32,771 nucleotides of DNA from Treponema sp. (GTDB lineage Bacteria > Spirochaetota > Spirochaetia > Treponematales > Treponemataceae). Under the pieces are notes generated by a model. The model had not been told where the DNA came from and ran no database searches. It saw nothing but the letters and a program-made list of their open reading frames with translations. The position numbers and the translations under genes were made by a program. Each line of letters opens with the position of its first letter. Position 1 is the first letter of the stretch. This document shows, piece by piece, positions 25,156 through 32,771 of this stretch. The stretch lies in the NCBI GenBank assembly GCA_017619795.1, contig JAFZRP010000016.1, positions 1-32,771 on the forward strand, given 5' to 3'.

Positions 25156-25169
25156 TTAGCTAATTCTAA
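25156..25169 (+). promoter_or_regulatory. DtxR-type operator box 4 upstream of feoA
   Basis: TTAGCTAATTCTAA is a full TTAG-N6-CTAA match, extended to GTTAG/CTAAC arms at 25155-25170. It starts 33 bp after box 3 and lies 35 bp before the feoA start codon. Confidence 0.58.
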
Positions 25170-25203
25170 CTATTTATAAATGTTTAATCTGGAGCAAAAT
25201 AAA

Positions 25204-25413
25204 ATGCCTTTGAGTATGGTCTCTCAGGGAGATGATTTTCTAATCAAAAAAATTAACGGTAAAGAAGAAGTACGCCGTTTTCTTGAAAACCTTGGCTTTG
25301 TAGCAGGAGCACAAGTATCAGTTATTTCCGAAATAAGCGGAAACGTAATCGTTCAAATTAAGGATAGCCGTGTAGCTATCAGCAAAGAAATGGCACAAAA
25401 AATTATTGTGTAA
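25204..25413 (+). CDS. feoA: FeoA-family ferrous iron transport protein (first copy)
   Basis: A 69-residue cytoplasmic SH3-like protein that modulates FeoB. MPLSMVSQGD, FLENLGFVAGAQVSV, GNVIVQIKDSRVAISKEMA is the typical FeoA layout. An earlier in-frame ATG exists at 25180, but GGAG at 25191-25194 lies nine bases before 25204 and FeoA proteins normally begin MPLS, so the later start is chosen. It leads the four-gene iron operon; the second feoA begins 26 bp further on. Confidence 0.92.
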   Translation: MPLSMVSQGDDFLIKKINGKEEVRRFLENLGFVAGAQVSVISEISGNVIVQIKDSRVAISKEMAQKIIV

Positions 25414-25438
25414 CAAGTTTGAGGAGGATATAGAAATT

Positions 25439-25657
25439 ATGACTTTACGTGAAGTAAAAACGGGACAAACAGTTACTGTAGAGAAGCTGCTTGGCGAAGG
25501 AGCGGTAAAACGCCGCATTATGGACATGGGAATTACAAAGGGCACAGAGATTTATGTACGAAAGGTTGCACCTCTTGGCGATCCGGTAGAAGTTACTGTA
25601 CGCGGATATGAGCTTTCAATTAGAAAAGCCGACGCAGAACTGATTCAGTTAAAATAG
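25439..25657 (+). CDS. feoA: FeoA-family ferrous iron transport protein (second copy)
   Basis: A 72-residue FeoA paralogue: MTLREVKTGQTVTV, RRIMDMGITKGTEIYVRKVA, PLGDPVEVTVRGYELSIRK is the standard FeoA SH3-like core with the PLGDP turn. GAGGAGG at 25421-25427 precedes this ATG by 11 bases; an upstream ATG at 25406 lies before that site and inside the tail of the first feoA, and is rejected. Two FeoA genes ahead of FeoB are common in anaerobes, where they may form a heteromeric partner of the FeoB G-domain. Confidence 0.93.
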   Translation: MTLREVKTGQTVTVEKLLGEGAVKRRIMDMGITKGTEIYVRKVAPLGDPVEVTVRGYELSIRKADAELIQLK

Positions 25658-25666
25658 GAGCACAAA

Positions 25667-28015
25667 ATGATAAAAATTGCTTTAGCAGGAAACCCGAATG
25701 CGGGTAAAACAACCTTATTTAATGCACTCACTGGTTCAAATCAGTTTGTAGGAAACTGGCCAGGAGTTACTGTAGAAAAAAAGGAAGGAAAGCTTAAAGG
25801 TCACAATGGTGATGTCGTAATCATGGACTTGCCTGGTATCTACTCGCTTTCTCCCTACACTCTCGAAGAAGTTGTTTCGCGCGACTATCTTGTAAAAGAA
25901 AGACCAGATGCAATTCTTAATATTGTTGACGGAACAAACCTTGAACGAAACCTTTACCTTACAACTCAGCTGGCAGAGCTCGGAATCCCGATGGTAGTTG
26001 CCGTTAACATGATGGATATTGTTAAAAAGAATGGAGACAAAATCCATATAGAGGCAATGTCAAAAGAGCTTGGCTGTCCGGTTATGGAGATTTCTGCCCT
26101 TAAAGGAACAGGTTGTATTGAAGCAGCAGAAATTGCAGTAAATAAAGCAAACGAAAAAAAGCCGATGATGTACAAGCACCGCTTTGAAGGCTGTGTAGAA
26201 CATGCTCTTGCGCATATTGAAGAAGCAATCGTTCACGATCTTCCTGAAGAACAGCACCGCTGGTATTCCGTAAAGCTTTTTGAACGCGACGAAAAGGTTA
26301 TTCAATCACTTGGAATTGCACAGGAAAAGCTTGCTCACATTGAAGAAGACATTAAATCCTGCGAGGCAGAGCTTGATGATGATTCGGAATCAATCATTAC
26401 TGCAGAACGCTACAAATACATTGAATCAATCATTAAAAGTTGTGTTACTAAAAAGAACAGAAACAAACTTTCCACCTCAGATAAAATTGACCGCGTAGTA
26501 ACAAACCGCTGGCTGGCACTCCCTATTTTTGCAGTTGTAATGTGGCTTGTTTATTATGTAGCAATGGTAACTGTCGGAGCCGCTGCAACAGACTGGGCAA
26601 ATGACGGACTCTTTGGTGACGGCTATCATCTATTCGGAATCGGCACCGGAGCTTACGAAGAAGCCGCAGAAGAATATGGCGACACATCATCAATTCTTGC
26701 CGCAATAGAAAACGGCGAAACAACTTACATTACAGTTGATGATGAAACAATGGAAGCTTCCGAGCCGATTGAAATTACAGACGAAATGATTTCTGAAGCA
26801 GAAGCTATGGCAGAAAAATACGGTGAAGAAGGTCCTGATCCGGCTGATTATGGAGTATGGGTTCCGGGAGTTCCTTCACTTATTGAAAAAGGACTTGATG
26901 CAATTGGTTGTGCCGACTGGCTCAAGGGCCTTATCCTTGACGGTATTGTGGCCGGTGTTGGTGCAGTTCTCGGCTTTGTTCCACAGATGCTCGTTCTGTT
27001 TATCTTCCTTGCTTTCCTTGAAGCTTGTGGTTATATGGCACGAATTGCGTTTATCCTTGACCGTGTATTCCGCCGCTTCGGACTTTCGGGCAAATCGTTT
27101 ATTCCTATGCTTGTCGGTGTTGGTTGTGGTGTACCTGGAATTATGGCATGTCGTACAATCGAAAACGAACGCGACCGTCGTATGACAATTATGACAACAA
27201 CCTTTATCCCTTGTGGCGCAAAGGTTCCGTTCATTGGACTTGTTGTTGGAGCAATTTTTGGAGGAAATCCTTGGCTTGCAGCGTCTGCTTACTTTATCGG
27301 ACTTGCCGCAATCATCTGCTCTGGAATTATTCTTAAAAAGACAAAGCCTTTTATGGGCGACGTTGCACCATTTGTAATGGAGCTTCCTGCTTACCACTGG
27401 CCAACAGTTGGAAACGTTCTGCGTTCAATGTGGGAAAGAGGATGGTCATTTATTAAAAAAGCGGGTACAATAATCTTACTTTCTACAATCGTTATCTGGT
27501 TCCTTTCCTTCTTTGGTTGGACAGACGGCGGCTTTGGAATGCTCGAAGAAGATCAGATGGATGCAAGTATTCTTGCAAAGTTTGGAAGTCTTATCGCCTG
27601 GATTTTCGCACCTATTGGTTGGGGTAACTGGCAGGCAGCTGTTGCTTCTATTACAGGACTTGTTGCAAAGGAAAACATTGTTGGTACAATGGGTATTCTT
27701 TACGGCGGAGAATCAACCTGGGCAAATATGGCTTCTGCCTTTACAGGACCAGCTGGACTTTCGTTCCTTATCTTCAATCTTCTTTGTGCTCCTTGTTTTG
27801 CTGCAATCGGTGCGATTAAGAGAGAAATGAACAGCAGAAAATGGACCTGGGCAGCAATCGGCTGGCAGTGTGGCTTTGCGTATGTTGTATCGTTTGTAGT
27901 TTACCAGTTCGGCAGCATGTTTACAGGCAACGGTAATATTGCAGGCTTTATCTGCGCAGTTTTAGTTCTTGCCTGCTTTATATTTGCATTGTTCAGAAAG
28001 CCGGTAAAAAAATAA
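25667..28015 (+). CDS. feoB: FeoB ferrous iron transporter
   Basis: Inner-membrane Fe2+ importer of 782 residues, close to the usual length. The N-terminal G domain has G1 GNPNAGKT (8-15), G3 DLPG (54-57), G4 NMMD (114-117) and G5 SALKG. A helical spacer (about 170-270) leads into the membrane core with the two Gate regions; PMLVGVGCGVPGIMACR and FIPCGAKVPF carry the conserved Cys residues. Residues about 303-400 form a long acidic stretch between the first helix and the next membrane region (EEAAEEYGDTSS, EITDEMISEAEAMAEKYGEE), expected to lie in the periplasm. It follows feoA by 9 bp with AGGAG before the ATG and is followed by a Cys-rich partner; no FeoC is seen. Confidence 0.98.
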   Translation: MIKIALAGNPNAGKTTLFNALTGSNQFVGNWPGVTVEKKEGKLKGHNGDVVIMDLPGIYSLSPYTLEEVVSRDYLVKERPDAILNIVDGTNLERNLYLTTQLAELGIPMVVAVNMMDIVKKNGDKIHIEAMSKELGCPVMEISALKGTGCIEAAEIAVNKANEKKPMMYKHRFEGCVEHALAHIEEAIVHDLPEEQHRWYSVKLFERDEKVIQSLGIAQEKLAHIEEDIKSCEAELDDDSESIITAERYKYIESIIKSCVTKKNRNKLSTSDKIDRVVTNRWLALPIFAVVMWLVYYVAMVTVGAAATDWANDGLFGDGYHLFGIGTGAYEEAAEEYGDTSSILAAIENGETTYITVDDETMEASEPIEITDEMISEAEAMAEKYGEEGPDPADYGVWVPGVPSLIEKGLDAIGCADWLKGLILDGIVAGVGAVLGFVPQMLVLFIFLAFLEACGYMARIAFILDRVFRRFGLSGKSFIPMLVGVGCGVPGIMACRTIENERDRRMTIMTTTFIPCGAKVPFIGLVVGAIFGGNPWLAASAYFIGLAAIICSGIILKKTKPFMGDVAPFVMELPAYHWPTVGNVLRSMWERGWSFIKKAGTIILLSTIVIWFLSFFGWTDGGFGMLEEDQMDASILAKFGSLIAWIFAPIGWGNWQAAVASITGLVAKENIVGTMGILYGGESTWANMASAFTGPAGLSFLIFNLLCAPCFAAIGAIKREMNSRKWTWAAIGWQCGFAYVVSFVVYQFGSMFTGNGNIAGFICAVLVLACFIFALFRKPVKK

Positions 28016-28046
28016 CTGTTAGAGATTTTTATATGGAGGAAATGAT

Positions 28047-28229
28047 ATGGGAACACTAATCGTAAGTTTAATACTGATTGTTATTATTGCCGGTATCATT
28101 TTCTCCATGATAAAGAAAAAGCGTTCCGGCAAACACATAATCTCTTGTGGCGGAAGCTGTTCATCCTGCAACTGTAATTGTTCTCACCGGACAAACTGTG
28201 CAGGATGCAATTTTAATCAGAACGAATAA
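28047..28229 (+). CDS. FeoB-associated Cys-rich membrane protein
   Basis: A 60-residue protein with one N-terminal membrane helix (GTLIVSLILIVIIAGIIFSM), a basic stop (KKKRSGK) and a Cys-rich tail (SCGGSCSSCNCNCSHRTNCAGC), matching the small FeoB-associated Cys-rich family found after feoB in many anaerobes. Its role is unproven; the Cys cluster may bind Fe2+ or an iron-sulphur cluster near the FeoB pore. GGAGG lies seven bases before ATG. Its last 13 bases overlap, tail to tail, the end of the pseudouridine synthase gene on the other strand, with no terminator visible between them. Confidence 0.9.
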   Translation: MGTLIVSLILIVIIAGIIFSMIKKKRSGKHIISCGGSCSSCNCNCSHRTNCAGCNFNQNE

Positions 28230-28825
28230 AGGGTCATTATTTCTTCTTCTGTCATTTCCCTGTAACTCCCACTTGGCAAATCTTCAGGCAAACGTAAGCT
28301 TCCAATGGATATCCTTTCCAGCTCTACAACTTCATTCCCCAAAGCCTTAAAAATCCGTCTTACCTCGTGAAACTTTCCTTCGTGTACAGTGATTTCGCAA
28401 ACAGTGTCAGCAGAACTCATTATCCATTTTATTTCTGCAGGTTCCGCAAGCTGCTCGCCAAACTTTTTCTCAGGCGGTAATAAAATACTTTTTTTCACCG
28501 CAGCAGAATAAGCTTTTTTATCATCATCAGAAACCGGAAATGCAAGCACAGCTCTATAAGTTTTTGCAAGACTGAGCCCATTTATTTTCGTGCTTGCAGA
28601 AACCTTGTGAGAAAAATCTCCGTCATTTGTAAGAAGAAGCAGCCCCGAAGTGTCGCAGTCGAGCCGCCCGATTGTATGAAGCCGTCTGCCCCGTTTTGCC
28701 CCACTCACAAGCTCCTGTAACTCAGGCGTAAGCAGCTCGTACACAGTTTTATGCGAATCGGAAACAGCAGAACAGACATAGCCCACTGGCTTATTCATTA
28801 TCAAATAAAGATTGCGTTCCATCAT
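28217..28825 (-). CDS. RsuA/RluE-family rRNA pseudouridine synthase lacking an S4 domain
   Basis: This 202-residue enzyme converts a uridine in rRNA to pseudouridine. IMNKPVGYVCS opens the catalytic fold, GRLDCDTSGLLLLTNDGDF holds the catalytic Asp, LAKTYRAVL follows, and EGKFHEVRRIFKALGNEV is the second RNA-facing motif. The N-terminal S4 RNA-binding domain of RsuA, RluB and RluF is absent, as in RluE. The target site cannot be told from sequence. The start overlaps the end of the upstream methyltransferase by 35 bp; a second in-frame ATG (28798) would reduce this to 8 bp, but the first residues ERNLYLIMNKP look like the native first strand. Confidence 0.9.
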   Translation of the reverse strand: MMERNLYLIMNKPVGYVCSAVSDSHKTVYELLTPELQELVSGAKRGRRLHTIGRLDCDTSGLLLLTNDGDFSHKVSASTKINGLSLAKTYRAVLAFPVSDDDKKAYSAAVKKSILLPPEKKFGEQLAEPAEIKWIMSSADTVCEITVHEGKFHEVRRIFKALGNEVVELERISIGSLRLPEDLPSGSYREMTEEEIMTLYSF

Positions 28826-29849
28826 CTTTTTGCTTTTTTGTTTTTTTCTGTTTAGGCTGGGATTCTTGTTTCTGATTTTGTTCTCTATTCCGCTTCTGTA
28901 CTAATTCCGTTGAATTACGTTCCCAAAACACACCGTCGCCATAACCCTGAATCGTTTTATCATCATCTGCCATTTGCAAACGTTTTTCCGCAAGCATAGC
29001 ATATTCTTCATTCAGCTCAATTCCGCAATAACGGCGCCCAAGTTTTTTTGCAACAACACTCGCTGTTCCACTTCCCAAGAACGGATCAAAAACAATATCA
29101 CCAGATTTACTTGAAGCGAGAATCAGCTTGGCATAAAGCTTTTCGGGCTTTTGCGTAGGATGGTCTGTATTTTCCGGCATGGACCAGAACGGAATGCTTA
29201 TATCATCCCAAAAGTTCGAAGGATAAGTGATGCGATAATTTCCGTTCTCGGTTTCGTCCCAATCCTTTGGCTTTCCATCCACACGGTACGGAGCAATCAC
29301 ACGGCGCTTTACTTTTACAGCTTCAACATTAAAATAATAATCTTTTGGATTTTTAACGGCAAACCAGATATCTTCCATGCCATTCTTCCAGTTTTCTTTT
29401 GCACCTCTTCCCTTTTCGCGCTGCCAGGTAATGCGGTTCATTATGGTCAGCTCTTTTTCTACCGCCCGCTGCAACGAAGCCGTGCATTTCCAGTCGCCGC
29501 AGATATACAGGCTTCCATTCTGCTTTAGCTTTCGGCACACAAGAGGAAACCACGAAGCAAGATATTCGTCATACGCTTCAATCGTTCTGGAATTAAAAAC
29601 ATTGCCGTTAAAGTTTTTAGTTAAATTATAAGGCGGGTCGATGATGATGAGGTCAGCAAAATTATCAGGGATAAAATTGATTGCGTGAAAAAGATCATCA
29701 TTTATAGTTTTATTTATAAAAAAGTCACTCGTAAGTTTTTCTGAAGCTTCAAGCTGCTTAGGAATTAAAAGCCGTTTTCGTAATCCCTCAAGCTCGCTCT
29801 CTTCAAGCACAATTGTCCTGTTTCGTCCCGCTCGGATTTTCTCTTTCAT
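28791..29849 (-). CDS. Beta-class DNA methyltransferase (N6-adenine or N4-cytosine)
   Basis: A 352-residue SAM-dependent DNA methyltransferase. The catalytic motif IV IIIDPPYNLT (DPPY 71-74) comes before the SAM-binding motif I FDPFLGSGTA (255-262), the order of the beta class (MboII, RsrI and HinfI types). TDHPTQKPEKLY is the usual pre-motif I element. DPPY favours N6-adenine. The N-terminal 45 residues and the Lys/Gln-rich tail (KQESQPKQKKTKKQKDDG) are variable. No adjacent restriction endonuclease is visible. It lies 25 bp after the second methyltransferase and overlaps the pseudouridine synthase gene. Confidence 0.93.
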   Translation of the reverse strand: MKEKIRAGRNRTIVLEESELEGLRKRLLIPKQLEASEKLTSDFFINKTINDDLFHAINFIPDNFADLIIIDPPYNLTKNFNGNVFNSRTIEAYDEYLASWFPLVCRKLKQNGSLYICGDWKCTASLQRAVEKELTIMNRITWQREKGRGAKENWKNGMEDIWFAVKNPKDYYFNVEAVKVKRRVIAPYRVDGKPKDWDETENGNYRITYPSNFWDDISIPFWSMPENTDHPTQKPEKLYAKLILASSKSGDIVFDPFLGSGTASVVAKKLGRRYCGIELNEEYAMLAEKRLQMADDDKTIQGYGDGVFWERNSTELVQKRNREQNQKQESQPKQKKTKKQKDDGTQSLFDNE

Positions 29850-29874
29850 GATGATGATTATAACCTTTTTATGA

Positions 29875-31902
29875 TTAACCTTCTATATAATCTTTTGCGC
29901 TTAATCCAAAAATCCGTTCCACTTCATCCTCAGCCTGCGCAATTTTCTCTGTACGGATAGCTTCATCTCCGCAAACAATTTCTTCATAAAGCTTTTTTAG
30001 CTTTTCGTGCTCTTCCTTCGGCAAAACAGGAAGCGGAAGCTGCTTCAGGTGACTTTTCAAAATCTTTACGGAATCGAACAGCTTTTTGTAAAGGAACTTA
30101 TATAGCCTGCTGTTAAAAAGGATTACGATTGTTTCAAACGGATAGCCGTTGCGTGGAATAAAAAAGTTTGCACTGTTCAAGGTAAGCTCGCCTTTTTCAG
30201 AAATGCAGCAGATTATATGGTCGGCTATAAAACGATATATTATTTTTCTTTGGCGGTAAAGCTTTTCCGGTGCAGACTGCTGCAAAACCTTTGGATTCCA
30301 CTCCAGAAACTCTGAGCTTTCTGTAAGCATAAAAGGTTTTATGTTCTTTCCTCGATATACTGGCTCGTTGTTCTCTGTTTTCGTTGCTTGAATAAAGCGG
30401 CTGTTGTTTCCGGTCACAATTCCAAGTCCAAAATCGCAGTCTTTACCCAGCGTTGTATGCGGAAGTGCATAGACTTTTTTTATAATTTCCGCAGCAACCT
30501 CATTTTCTTTTACAAGCCAGAAAAAATCGGGCGCGGTACAGTCAGACTTTTTTATAGAATAACTGTGGTTCTTTTCTATTATATTTATATTGTCAGTGAT
30601 TTTGTTTACGCCAGCCGTGCTTTTGTTGCAGTTTTTTTTCACCACGTTGAGCAAAATCACTTCTGAAACAACTTCTGCAAAACACGAGCCAAGCATTTGA
30701 ACAGAGATTTCTGCACCGCTTTCCAAAAGGAACCTTCTTATGCCGCGATGAGTGGCAACGTTCAAAAAAGCTTTCGGCAGAAAAAAATAAAGTTGACCGG
30801 GTTTTACACCAGGTGCATCATCATCCTTAAGTAGCTTGTAAGAATTATAAAGCGCAATAGAAAAGCTTTCCGAAGTTCCAAGAAAACTGTACTGCTTTTC
30901 AAGAGCTCTTTTTATCTCGGTAGAAAACCGAGCACCCCACGGCGGATTAGTGATTATATAGTCGTATTTTTCAGGATGAGCTTTCAAATCCACAGGCTCC
31001 AAAATTGACCGCTCAAACAAAGTTGCCTGCAAATCGGGATTTTGAAAAAACATTACAAGATTCACTTCGCAGATTTTCAAAGCAAGCGAATCAATATCGG
31101 AAGCAAAAACAAGCAATGTGTCGTGATTTTTTGAAAGCACATTCAGCAGAATGTTTCCGCTTCCACAGCACGGATCGTAAACTGTTTTGTCAGGTTCGGG
31201 CTTTATATTTTTAAGCAGTGCCGACGGAGTGTAAAAGCTTCCTTTATTTGACTTTTCCGAAACACTAAGCAGCGACTGATAAAAACAGCCCGCAAAATCA
31301 TCATCTTGATTTTTTATTTTATACTTCGAAAAAATCGAAAGAATTGCTTCGACTGTAATTTTTTTTCCGGTGTACTCGTTATATTTTTTGCACGCACCAA
31401 GCAGCCAGTTTTTACAATCCTTTTCTATTTTTGATGATGATGAAAGCCAGTTTTCGCTGAGAAGCTTTTCTGTCCGCAGCTGACACACAAGCAGAGAAAG
31501 AACCGCAAGCTCAACACACAAGCTTTGCAGTCCGCCCACTCCCGATTCCAGTTTCTTTGTATGTTCCGAGCAAGTCAATGATTCACAAAAACTTTCATAA
31601 ACTCCGACAAGCTCTACAAGCAGAGCCTTACGTTCAGCCGATTTTATTCCGTGAAAAACAATTGATTTTTGAAGGGATGCCGAGCGGTTTGCCCGGGAAG
31701 AAAGTTTATTTTGAAAATCAGGACTACTGCGAATCTTTTCAATATATATAGAAAACAAAACCGAAGGCTCCTGCACATTTGAGTTATCAGAAACCTTCGG
31801 TATTTCGGGGATTATTCCCTGTTTTTTCCAGTTATCAAAGGTGGCAGGGACAATTCCAAGGGCATCGCAAATGTTTTTCTTCGAAAAAAGCTTTTCTCCC
31901 AT
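29875..31902 (-). CDS. N6-adenine DNA methyltransferase, type IIG/type I-like, with N-terminal helix-turn-helix
   Basis: From the chosen ATG the protein has 675 residues. Residues 5-35 (FSKKNICDALGIVPATFDNW) resemble a MerR-type helix-turn-helix. The N6_Mtase core follows: GSFYTP, YDPCCGSGNILLN (motif I), ASDIDSLALKICEVN, and YIITNPPWGARF (motif IV NPPW). The C-terminal about 200 residues (VYRGKNIKPFML, IIYRFIADHIICCI, LPLPVLPKEEHEKL) look like a TaqI/Eco57I-type target-recognition region. No nuclease domain is seen at the N-terminus, so it is a methyltransferase only. A GTG start at 31920 is possible (2 bp after gpmI), but AAAGGA seven bases before ATG 31902 makes the latter better. The target sequence is unknown. 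Confidence 0.88.
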   Translation of the reverse strand: MGEKLFSKKNICDALGIVPATFDNWKKQGIIPEIPKVSDNSNVQEPSVLFSIYIEKIRSSPDFQNKLSSRANRSASLQKSIVFHGIKSAERKALLVELVGVYESFCESLTCSEHTKKLESGVGGLQSLCVELAVLSLLVCQLRTEKLLSENWLSSSSKIEKDCKNWLLGACKKYNEYTGKKITVEAILSIFSKYKIKNQDDDFAGCFYQSLLSVSEKSNKGSFYTPSALLKNIKPEPDKTVYDPCCGSGNILLNVLSKNHDTLLVFASDIDSLALKICEVNLVMFFQNPDLQATLFERSILEPVDLKAHPEKYDYIITNPPWGARFSTEIKRALEKQYSFLGTSESFSIALYNSYKLLKDDDAPGVKPGQLYFFLPKAFLNVATHRGIRRFLLESGAEISVQMLGSCFAEVVSEVILLNVVKKNCNKSTAGVNKITDNINIIEKNHSYSIKKSDCTAPDFFWLVKENEVAAEIIKKVYALPHTTLGKDCDFGLGIVTGNNSRFIQATKTENNEPVYRGKNIKPFMLTESSEFLEWNPKVLQQSAPEKLYRQRKIIYRFIADHIICCISEKGELTLNSANFFIPRNGYPFETIVILFNSRLYKFLYKKLFDSVKILKSHLKQLPLPVLPKEEHEKLKKLYEEIVCGDEAIRTEKIAQAEDEVERIFGLSAKDYIEG

Positions 31903-31922
31903 GAAATTGTCCTTTGACACAT

Positions 31923-32771
31923 TTATTTCAAGTTAATCATTGATTTGTCGTAGTCTTTTGGAGGAACATAACCCATCAACATCATCAAAGTTGCTGGCCA
32001 TGAGCTGATTCCAAGACCATCGTTGAGCTTAGTATTGTCGTACTCGCCCTTGTATTCTGGATCGTAAATGATTCCAGGAACAGGATTGAGAGAGTGGCTT
32101 GTTTTTGCCTTTGGCTCGCCATCCTTATCCTTCTTTACGCTGCCGTCTTTTCCGTGCTCGTACATATCGTCTGAGTTTCCGTGGTCAGCTGTAAGACAGA
32201 GAATACCACCGGCTTCTTCAATTGCTGCCTTAAGACGACCAAGCTGGAGATCCATTCCTTCCATAGAACAAACTACAGCGTTGAATACTCCAGTGTGTCC
32301 AACCATATCACCATTAGGGAAGTTCAAGCGGATGTGGTCATATTTGCCGCTCTTGATTGCTTCGATTACTTTGTCTGTAATTTCTGCACACTTCATCCAT
32401 GGGCGCTGCTCAAATGGAACAACATCACTTGGAACTTCAATATAGTCTTCGAGCTTTTCATCGAACTTGCCCTGCTTGTTTCCGTTGAAGAAGTAAGTTA
32501 CGTGACCATACTTCTGTGTTTCAGAAATTGCAAGAAGCTTTACGCCTGTCTTTGTAAGATATTCCCCCATTGTGCGGTCAATGCTTGGTGGGTTTACAAG
32601 ATACTGAGCTGGAACGTGAGCGTCTCCGTCGTATTCCATCATTCCGGCATATTCAACAGCTGGAACGCGTACACGGTCAAATGGAAGATCTCCACCCTTT
32701 GGTGTTTCGAAAGCACGTGTCATTTCAAGAGCACGGTCGCCGCGGAAGTTGAAGTAAATTACGCTGTCGCC
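31923..32771 (-). CDS. gpmI: Cofactor-independent phosphoglycerate mutase (5' end beyond the right edge)
   Basis: The C-terminal 282 codons of a 2,3-bisphosphoglycerate-independent phosphoglycerate mutase (3- to 2-phosphoglycerate in glycolysis, two Mn2+ in the alkaline-phosphatase fold). The frame stays open to the last base, starting GDSVIYFNFRGDRALEMTRAF. Visible motifs are FPNGDMVGHTGVFNA, CLTADHGNSDDM (metal Asp-His) and SHSLNPVPGIIYD (metal His and active-site loop). The upstream part with the catalytic Ser lies outside. It leads into the methyltransferase gene without a terminator, so glycolysis and DNA methylation genes may share a transcript. Confidence 0.96.
   Translation of the reverse strand, partial: GDSVIYFNFRGDRALEMTRAFETPKGGDLPFDRVRVPAVEYAGMMEYDGDAHVPAQYLVNPPSIDRTMGEYLTKTGVKLLAISETQKYGHVTYFFNGNKQGKFDEKLEDYIEVPSDVVPFEQRPWMKCAEITDKVIEAIKSGKYDHIRLNFPNGDMVGHTGVFNAVVCSMEGMDLQLGRLKAAIEEAGGILCLTADHGNSDDMYEHGKDGSVKKDKDGEPKAKTSHSLNPVPGIIYDPEYKGEYDNTKLNDGLGISSWPATLMMLMGYVPPKDYDKSMINLK

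Noticed and set aside
25180..25203. Earlier feoA start codon
   Set aside because: The GGAG ribosome binding site lies downstream of it, and FeoA proteins normally begin at the MPLS position (25204).
25406..25438. Earlier start for the second feoA
   Set aside because: It precedes the GAGGAGG ribosome binding site and overlaps the end of the first feoA; the family start is at 25439.
26876..27397. A 173-codon minus-strand frame opposite feoB
   Set aside because: It is antisense to conserved FeoB membrane motifs and its product is a low-complexity mix of Cys, Asn and Lys with no domain.

Overview
The window is an AT-rich stretch of a diderm, anaerobic bacterium. The gene set (superoxide reductase, rubrerythrins, FeoAB with a Cys-rich partner, cofactor-independent phosphoglycerate mutase, Sel1/FGE-type secreted proteins, TIR-repeat proteins) and the base composition suggest a host-associated spirochaete, probably Treponema-like. 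That assignment is an inference from gene style; no rRNA or tRNA gene was seen here.

Positions 1-22147 form an uninterrupted block of eleven minus-strand genes, most separated by 2-45 bp or overlapping. In transcription order they are: a glycine-rich membrane protein; a translationally coupled, membrane-anchored Hsp70-like ATPase; a small stand-alone RyR-domain protein behind its own likely promoter; a PrsW-like membrane protein; a secreted trypsin-like protease; a membrane Rossmann/TrkA-N-like protein ending in a second RyR-like domain; two paralogous TIR-transmembrane proteins (one ending in a PDZ-like domain, one with a long tandem-repeat exterior); an RtcB RNA ligase fused to a degenerate Hsp70/actin-like domain; an unknown Cys-rich protein; and a secreted transglutaminase-FGE-Sel1 protein cut by the left edge. 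The mix of TIR, RyR, trypsin, PrsW, Hsp70 and RNA-repair modules resembles bacterial biological-conflict or stress-signalling loci. A plausible scheme, not shown by sequence alone, is that the periplasmic repeat/PDZ regions and the protease sense something outside, the cytoplasmic TIR domains act on NAD+ or a nucleotide, and the Hsp70-RtcB protein repairs RNA.

Positions 22148-24463 start a divergent plus-strand oxygen-defence operon: class I superoxide reductase, rubrerythrin, and a flavin reductase-rubredoxin protein fused in frame to a second rubrerythrin, with a strong internal ribosome binding site at the junction. A small lipoprotein with a clear terminator follows.

Positions 25040-28229 are a ferrous-iron uptake operon (feoA, feoA, feoB, Cys-rich membrane protein). 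Its promoter region carries four TTAG-N6-CTAA-type boxes spaced about three helical turns apart, typical of a DtxR-family metal repressor.

Positions 28217-32771 return to the minus strand: gpmI (cut by the right edge), a type IIG/type I-like adenine DNA methyltransferase, a beta-class DNA methyltransferase, and an RsuA/RluE-family pseudouridine synthase. The two methyltransferases have no visible restriction nuclease and sit between housekeeping genes. No tRNA, rRNA, insertion sequence or CRISPR array was recognised, and no gene-free stretch exceeds about 250 bases.
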